Positions 13,323-17,232 of a DNA stretch of 17,232 bases are shown piece by piece (within the stretch, counting starts at the first letter, position 1; the number at the start of each line of letters is the position of its first letter). Source of the stretch: Anaerolineae bacterium (GTDB lineage: Bacteria; Chloroflexota; Anaerolineae; UBA4142); assembly GCA_026417715.1 (NCBI GenBank), contig JAOACU010000023.1, positions 1 through 17,232 on the forward strand, in the 5' to 3' direction. The translations under genes and the position numbers were made by a program. The notes under the pieces were generated by a model. That model saw nothing but the letters and a program-made list of their open reading frames with translations, was not told the DNA's origin and made no database searches.

Positions 13323-14611
13323 ATACGACCTTGCCCATCACCCCCGAAACTGTGACGCGCGTTACGCTCGATAACGGCTTGACGATTTTGGTCAAGTACA
13401 ATCCCAACAACGCGTCGGTGACCTTGCGCGGACGTTTGCGCGCCGGCGGAATGTTCGACACATCCCAGACGACCGGACTCGCGCATTTCACGACCGCCGC
13501 ACTACAGCGCGGCACGCGCAAACGCACATTCCAAAAATTGAATGAAGAATTGGATCGTTACGGAATGTCGTTTGGCATCGGCGCGGGTACGGAAACGATT
13601 GGCTTTAGCGGCAAAGCCCTCGTCGAAGATTTCGATCGCTTGCTCGATGTTGTCGCCGATGTGCTGATGCACCCAACGTTTCCGCGTCGTGAAGTCGAGA
13701 AACTACGTACTCAAATTCTCACCGATTTGCAAGAGGACGATCAAGACACGCAACACGTGGCGTATCGCGAGTTTCGCAAGTTGTGTTATCCCGCCACACA
13801 TCCGTACCATCGTTTGCCCGATGGCACAACCAAGACAGTGAAACGTTTGACGATTGCGCAGATGTGCGAATTTCACGCGCGCTATTTTCGTCCCGATGTG
13901 ACCACGCTTGTTGTCGTTGGCGATGTGCGCGCGGACGATGCGATTGCGCGCATTGCGCGCGTGTTCGGTCGTTGGCGTGCCGAAGGCGCTCCACCGCCGC
14001 ATCAGATTCCCGATGCGCCACCACCGCAACAAATCGTACGTCGCACCGTGCCATTGGACGGCAAGACCCAAGCCGATGTGGTGTTGGGTTTCCCGGCGTT
14101 GCGACGTAGCGATCCCGATTTTTACGCGCTCTCACTCGGCGACCTGATTTTCGGACGACTCGGTTTGTACGGACGTTTGGGCGCGAACGTGCGCGACGAA
14201 CAAGGTTTGGCGTACTATGTCTTCAGCAGTCTCGAAACCGGCATCGGTGCGGGACCTTGGACGGTGCGCGCAGGTGTGAATCCCAAGAACTTGACGCGCG
14301 CCATCGAAAGTATCCTTGCCGAGATTCAGCGTTTGCGCTCCACACCAGTTACACAAGACGAGTTGGACGAAGCACGCGACTTTCTCACTGGCTCACTCGC
14401 CTTGCGCTTGGAAACCAACGATGGCGTTGCAGCGATTTTGAGCGACATTGAACTGTTCAATCTCGGCTTGGATTACCTGCAACGCTATCCACACATCATT
14501 CGCTCGATCACAGCGGAGCAAATTCTGGCGGTGGTGCAAAAGTACGCGCGTATCGAAAATTACGCGCTGGCGATTGCGGGTCCAGTGGACAGTGAGACAG
14601 TGGGGCAGTGA
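13319..14611 (+). CDS. M16 peptidase homologue lacking HxxEH (non-catalytic partner)
   Basis: A 430-residue M16 family protein. Where the catalytic subunit has HxxEH, this one reads H56-F-T-T-A60 (GLAHFTTAALQRGT), so it cannot bind zinc normally. It keeps the C-terminal R/Y substrate-binding pair R291 and Y299 in LYGRLGANVRDEQGLAYYV (283-301). This matches two-subunit M16B enzymes (PMP alpha/beta-like), where one subunit gives zinc chemistry and the other the R/Y pair. The GTG start overlaps the previous stop (GTGA) and has GAGGAGG 6 nt upstream. No signal peptide is visible. The last residues (GPVDSETVGQ) are encoded by the start of tandem array F. Confidence 0.9.
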   Translation: MNTTLPITPETVTRVTLDNGLTILVKYNPNNASVTLRGRLRAGGMFDTSQTTGLAHFTTAALQRGTRKRTFQKLNEELDRYGMSFGIGAGTETIGFSGKALVEDFDRLLDVVADVLMHPTFPRREVEKLRTQILTDLQEDDQDTQHVAYREFRKLCYPATHPYHRLPDGTTKTVKRLTIAQMCEFHARYFRPDVTTLVVVGDVRADDAIARIARVFGRWRAEGAPPPHQIPDAPPPQQIVRRTVPLDGKTQADVVLGFPALRRSDPDFYALSLGDLIFGRLGLYGRLGANVRDEQGLAYYVFSSLETGIGAGPWTVRAGVNPKNLTRAIESILAEIQRLRSTPVTQDELDEARDFLTGSLALRLETNDGVAAILSDIELFNLGLDYLQRYPHIIRSITAEQILAVVQKYARIENYALAIAGPVDSETVGQ

Positions 14612-14721
14612 GACAGTGAGACAGTGAGACGGGAGGCGGGAGGCAGGAGGCAGTAGGCAGATGGCAGTTGGCTGATCGCTGATGGCTGAATGCTGATCGC
14701 TGACGGCTGACCGCTGAAAGG
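14580..14721. repeat. Tandem array F: 8-nt units then thirteen 7-nt units
   Basis: From 14580 to 14627 about six 8-nt units (gacagtga and variants) cover the end and stop codon of the M16 partner gene. From 14631 to 14721 thirteen exact 7-nt units follow, drifting from gggaggc through agttggc to tgatcgc and tgaccgc; nearly all end in GC. The last unit merges into the ribosome site of the next gene. Unlike arrays A, D and E it is not palindromic. Confidence 0.85.
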
Positions 14722-14728
14722 AGAAACA

Positions 14729-15352
14729 ATGGTCGAACCGAAGAAACGCGCGCCGCGACGAAAACTGGCGGCGGAAGAGTTTGAACAAGAGCGAGTCGAG
14801 TTGCAAGACGCGCAGGTCAATGACATTTCCGCGCGCGAGGTCACGATTCGCGCGGGCAGTGCGCGTGATGTCAAAGCCGAAACGGTCACGCTGACGCAGG
14901 GCGGCGTGAATGCGATTGATGCCAAACAGGTCACTGTCAGTCAAGGTGGTATCGTCGAGGCGAATGCGAGCGCGCTGGTGATCAAGCAAGGTGGCATCGT
15001 CAAAGCCGAGGCGGAAGAAATCGAAGTGATGCAAGGCGGCATCGTGTTCGCGCAAGGCGAAGAAGTGCAACTCGAAGCCGGCGGTGCAGTTGCGTTGATG
15101 GGCACGACGATTCAGGTCGAAGCCGGTGGCGCGGAGTGGATGCTGGCGCGCGAATCCATTCACGTCCAGCAGGGCGGCGCGATGGTGATGGCGGCGCCAC
15201 GCATTCAGGTCGAGAATGGCGGCGCGATGTTGATGATTGCGCGCGAGGTGCACGGCAACGTGCGTACGCTCTTCGATACGCGCAGCGCGCTAGTCTTTGG
15301 CATCGCCGCAGGTGTAGTGCTGGGTTTACTTGCGCGCGGACGCAAATCGTAG
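14729..15352 (+). CDS. Pentadecapeptide-repeat predicted beta-solenoid with C-terminal membrane anchor
   Basis: A 207-residue protein I cannot place in a named family. After a basic N terminus (KKRAPRRK) it has about ten tandem 15-residue repeats (residues 23-172), nearly all without gaps, with consensus [VIL]x[VL]xQGG[IA]. Examples are VTVSQGGIVEANASA, LVIKQGGIVKAEAEE and IEVMQGGIVFAQGEE. Regular V-x-V-x-x-G-G units suggest a right-handed beta-solenoid, in the manner of bactofilins and other polymer-forming proteins. A hydrophobic helix at about 186-202 followed by ARGRKS would anchor it with the repeat in the cytosol (positive-inside). The ATG follows AAAGGAG by 5 nt. Its stop lies in a palindrome. 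A scaffold or membrane-associated structural role is inference only. Confidence 0.8.
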   Translation: MVEPKKRAPRRKLAAEEFEQERVELQDAQVNDISAREVTIRAGSARDVKAETVTLTQGGVNAIDAKQVTVSQGGIVEANASALVIKQGGIVKAEAEEIEVMQGGIVFAQGEEVQLEAGGAVALMGTTIQVEAGGAEWMLARESIHVQQGGAMVMAAPRIQVENGGAMLMIAREVHGNVRTLFDTRSALVFGIAAGVVLGLLARGRKS

Positions 15353-15375
15353 GACAAGTTTTCAACTTGTCCTAC
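15349..15375. repeat. Second copy of the GTAGGACAAGTT palindrome
   Basis: A perfect 12-bp inverted repeat (gtaggacaagtt at 15349-15360, complement at 15364-15375) with a ttc loop. The stop codon of the beta-solenoid gene (TAG, 15350-15352) is inside the left arm. The arms are identical to the core of the palindrome at 2113-2144. There is no following T-run. Confidence 0.85.
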
Positions 15376-15384
15376 ATGCCCACT

Positions 15385-15412
15385 TTCGTTCTCCGTCGTT
15401 CGTCCTTCGTCC
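15385..15412. repeat. Heptamer array G (TTCGTCC), short
   Basis: Four 7-nt units (ttcgttc, tccgtcg, ttcgtcc twice) between the palindrome and the glnA -35 box. It is the complement of the unit in arrays A and E, here in one orientation only. Confidence 0.75.
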
Positions 15413-15416
15413 AAAT

Positions 15417-15444
15417 TTGACAATCCACCCGATTCGAATACAAT
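15417..15444 (+). promoter_or_regulatory. Sigma70-type promoter of glnA
   Basis: Consensus -35 TTGACA (15417-15422), 16-bp spacer, -10 TACAAT (15439-15444). The start would be near 15451, giving a leader of about 105-110 nt. It separates glnA transcriptionally from the citrate synthase cluster. Confidence 0.75.
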
Positions 15445-15457
15445 AGCCCCGAATTGC

Positions 15458-15528
15458 CAGCGAGGGCAGAGATGTCCTCGCTGTTTCACATTCACACCGC
15501 GACGTGTGATGCGATGCCTCGCTGCATC
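15458..15528 (+). promoter_or_regulatory. Structured glnA leader with three hairpins and alternative pairing
   Basis: Hairpin 1: cagcgagg (15458-15465) pairs with cctcgctg (15476-15483). Hairpin 2: tcacac (15492-15497) with gtgtga (15504-15509). Hairpin 3: gatgc (15513-15517) with gcatc (15524-15528). The sequence cctcgctg occurs a second time at 15517-15524, so the hairpin 1 left arm could pair with either copy, and the second choice would disrupt hairpin 3. That is a switch-like layout, but no known glutamine riboswitch pattern was recognised. Confidence 0.5.
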
Positions 15529-15558
15529 AAACTCTACATCATTCTGCAGGAGGTTAGT

Positions 15559-16902
15559 ATGTCTCTCAGCGACTCGCAAAAACACGTCCTTGAACGCGCC
15601 CAAGCCGATGGTGTGCAATTCGTCAGTTTGCAACTGACCGATGTGGTCGGTGCGATCAAAAACGTGACGATTCCCCTGCACAAACTCGGCGAGGCACTCG
15701 AACACGGCATTTGGTTCGATGGCTCTTCGATTCAGGGATTCGCGCGCATCTACGAAAGCGATATGTTTATGATCCCTGATGTGAGCACCTATCGCGTCTT
15801 GCCGTGGACCGAAGGCGATCATCGCCTGGCGCGTTTCATCTGCGACGCGTACACCCCCGACGGCGAACCATTCCCCGGCGATCCACGCGGCGTCCTCAAA
15901 CGTCAACTCCAACGCGCTCAAGCGTTAGGTTTCCGCTACACCACCAGTTCCGAACCCGAGTTTTTCCTCTTCCACAAACACGACAGCGCCGAGCCGGTCC
16001 CCCACGATGTGGCAGGTTATTTCGATTTCTCGCCGCGCGATGTGGCGTCTGAAGTGCGGCAAGACATCATCCTCGCGCTCGATGCACTAGGAATTGATGT
16101 GGAACGTGGGCATCACGAAGTCGCCATCGGTCAACACGAAATCAACTTTCGGTATGCCGATGCGTTGACCAGTGCCGACGCGCTGATGACGTTCAAGTAC
16201 ACCGTCAAAGCAATTGCGCAAGCGCACGGTCTCTATGCGACCTTTATGCCCAAGCCGATTGTCGGCATCAACGGCAGTGGAATGCACACGCACCAAAGTT
16301 TGTTCGACCTCAAAGGTGAGACCAACTTGTTCTACGATGCGCACGATGCGTACCACTTGTCGCCACTCGCGTACCACTTTCTCGCCGGACAACTCGCGCA
16401 CGCACGCGCGCTTGCCGCTGTCGTCGCGCCGACAGTGAACTCGTACAAACGCCTCGTGCCCGGTTACGAAGCACCAGTGTACATCTGTTGGGGACAAATC
16501 AATCGTTCCGCGTTGATTCGCATCCCGCGTTATTCCAAAGGTCGCGAAAAATCCACACGCCTCGAATTGCGTTGTCCCGATCCTTCCTGTAATCCGTATC
16601 TTGCGCTTGCGGTGATGCTGGCGGCGGGACTCGATGGCATCGAACGCAAACTCGAAGCACCACTGCCAATCGAAGAAAGTGCGTACGAGTTGACCGAAGA
16701 CGATTTGCGCGCGCGCAGCATCGGCGTTTTGCCCGGCTCACTGGCCGAAGCGTTGAGCGAGTTGGAGCGCGACGAGGTGATTTGCGACGCGTTGGGCGAA
16801 CACACCTACAAGGCGTTTATGCGCGCCAAGCGACGCGAGTGGGACGACTATCGTTTGCAAGTAACGCCTTGGGAACGCGCGCGATATTTTGAAGTGGTGT
16901 AG
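15559..16902 (+). CDS. glnA: Glutamine synthetase type I (GSI-alpha-like)
   Basis: A 447-residue glutamine synthetase, which makes glutamine from glutamate, ammonia and ATP. Active-site segments are WFDGSSIQGF (52-61), the metal ligands E132/E134 in SEPEFF and E187/E194 in HHEVAIGQHEI, GINGSGMHTH (236-245) and NSYKRLVPGYEAP (294-306). The adenylylation motif NLY is absent and the length is short, as in GSI-alpha. R63 in GFARIYESD matches the B. subtilis Arg62 linked to glutamine feedback. The ATG at 15559 is chosen over an in-frame TTG at 15454 because CAGGAGGT lies just upstream, conserved homology starts here, and the longer form would use up the leader. It is followed after 3 nt by a glutamate synthase-like gene. 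Confidence 0.96.
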   Translation: MSLSDSQKHVLERAQADGVQFVSLQLTDVVGAIKNVTIPLHKLGEALEHGIWFDGSSIQGFARIYESDMFMIPDVSTYRVLPWTEGDHRLARFICDAYTPDGEPFPGDPRGVLKRQLQRAQALGFRYTTSSEPEFFLFHKHDSAEPVPHDVAGYFDFSPRDVASEVRQDIILALDALGIDVERGHHEVAIGQHEINFRYADALTSADALMTFKYTVKAIAQAHGLYATFMPKPIVGINGSGMHTHQSLFDLKGETNLFYDAHDAYHLSPLAYHFLAGQLAHARALAAVVAPTVNSYKRLVPGYEAPVYICWGQINRSALIRIPRYSKGREKSTRLELRCPDPSCNPYLALAVMLAAGLDGIERKLEAPLPIEESAYELTEDDLRARSIGVLPGSLAEALSELERDEVICDALGEHTYKAFMRAKRREWDDYRLQVTPWERARYFEVV

Positions 16903-16905
16903 CGT

Positions 16906-17232
16906 ATGCCAAGGTATCACATTCACACCCGACCTGCGCCCGCCCCATTTGATTATCCCGCCAAATTTCAAAAAGACGAAACCGATTTGTACGTCAAGTA
17001 CGGTCACCGCGTTTTTGCCGGCACGTCGCAACGCGGCAATGCCTACTGGACAGCCGAAATCATTTCGCAAACGTGGTTCCAAGCCGAAACAGGACGCATT
17101 CCGATCAGCGGCGCGGGCTATGGAGGTCCGTTCAGCGGTGAGGGCTTTGAGAGTATCTGGCTCGATATGTCCGAAATCGTGCGCCCCACGCGCGATGGAA
17201 TTCATGGACGCGAATACATTTCGACTGTGGTC
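16906..17232 (+). CDS. FMN-binding glutamate synthase-like protein, N-terminal part (cut by window)
   Basis: An open frame of 109 codons from ATG at 16906 to the right edge. It opens MPRYHIHTRPAPAPFDYPAKF and contains YGHRVFAGTSQRGN (about 32-45), ISGAGYGGPFSGEGFESIWLDMSEIVRPTRDGIHGREYISTVV (about 67-109). The RPTRDGIHGREYIST block matches the entry to the FMN-binding synthase domain of archaeal-type (single-domain) glutamate synthases as I recall them. With glnA 3 nt upstream this would form a GS/GOGAT pair, and there is hardly any separate ribosome site (GAAGTGG), so coupling is likely. The catalytic barrel is off the window, so the call depends on motif and context. Confidence 0.65.
   Translation, partial: MPRYHIHTRPAPAPFDYPAKFQKDETDLYVKYGHRVFAGTSQRGNAYWTAEIISQTWFQAETGRIPISGAGYGGPFSGEGFESIWLDMSEIVRPTRDGIHGREYISTVV

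Noticed and set aside
14393..15253. 286-codon minus-strand frame over array F and the beta-solenoid gene
   Set aside because: Its centre is translated tandem repeat (Ser/Pro/His-rich) and the rest is antisense to a repeat gene with a good ribosome site.
15454..15558. Longer glnA start (TTG at 15454, 35 extra residues)
   Set aside because: The ATG at 15559 has CAGGAGGT just upstream and begins the conserved protein; the extra segment is the structured leader starting right after the promoter.

Overview
The window reads as a chromosomal segment of a free-living bacterium, most likely a Chloroflexota (Anaerolineae-like) genome. This is an inference from gene types, from GCGCGC-rich coding DNA and from unusual intergenic repeats; no rRNA or other marker gene is present to prove it. 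No tRNA, rRNA, CRISPR array or prophage was seen.

Layout: two gene blocks diverge from a 393-bp control region at 8271-8663. The leftward (minus-strand) block is, in transcription order: lon protease; a zinc-ribbon/single-TM protein coupled to it; an AlbA_2/ATPase-like/winged-helix regulator; a small overlapping gene pair resembling a toxin-antitoxin module (DUF6516/TumE-like); a NamZ (DUF1343) exo-N-acetylmuramidase homologue; a zinc-type uroporphyrinogen decarboxylase/MtaA-family protein; and a GT2 polyprenyl-phosphate-type glycosyltransferase cut by the left edge. Most junctions are 4-bp overlaps or short gaps, so long co-transcripts are plausible.

The rightward (plus-strand) block is: a mitochondrial-type citrate synthase; a YqhQ/DUF1385 membrane protein; malate dehydrogenase; a pair of M16 peptidases (the HxxEH catalytic partner, broken by a 1-nt frameshift, and a partner without HxxEH); a 15-residue-repeat predicted beta-solenoid protein with a C-terminal membrane anchor; then, behind its own promoter and structured leader, glutamine synthetase (glnA) followed by the start of an FMN-type glutamate synthase-like gene. 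Together these cover two TCA steps (oxaloacetate formation and its condensation to citrate), GS/GOGAT nitrogen assimilation, protein quality control and cell-wall turnover. Three good sigma70-type promoters can be read (lon, citrate synthase, glnA).

The most striking signal is not a gene. Seven spacers or gene ends carry short tandem arrays, mostly with a strict 7-nt period but each with a different unit (GACGAAG, AATACGA, NNGATTT, NNNNGGC and others). Several fold back on themselves, and three run through stop codons into coding sequence. There is also a 155-bp MITE-like element with 17-bp terminal inverted repeats, three internal hairpins and a 9-bp flanking duplication, and a GTAGGACAAGTT palindrome present twice 13 kb apart. 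These suggest an actively evolving intergenic repeat ecology.
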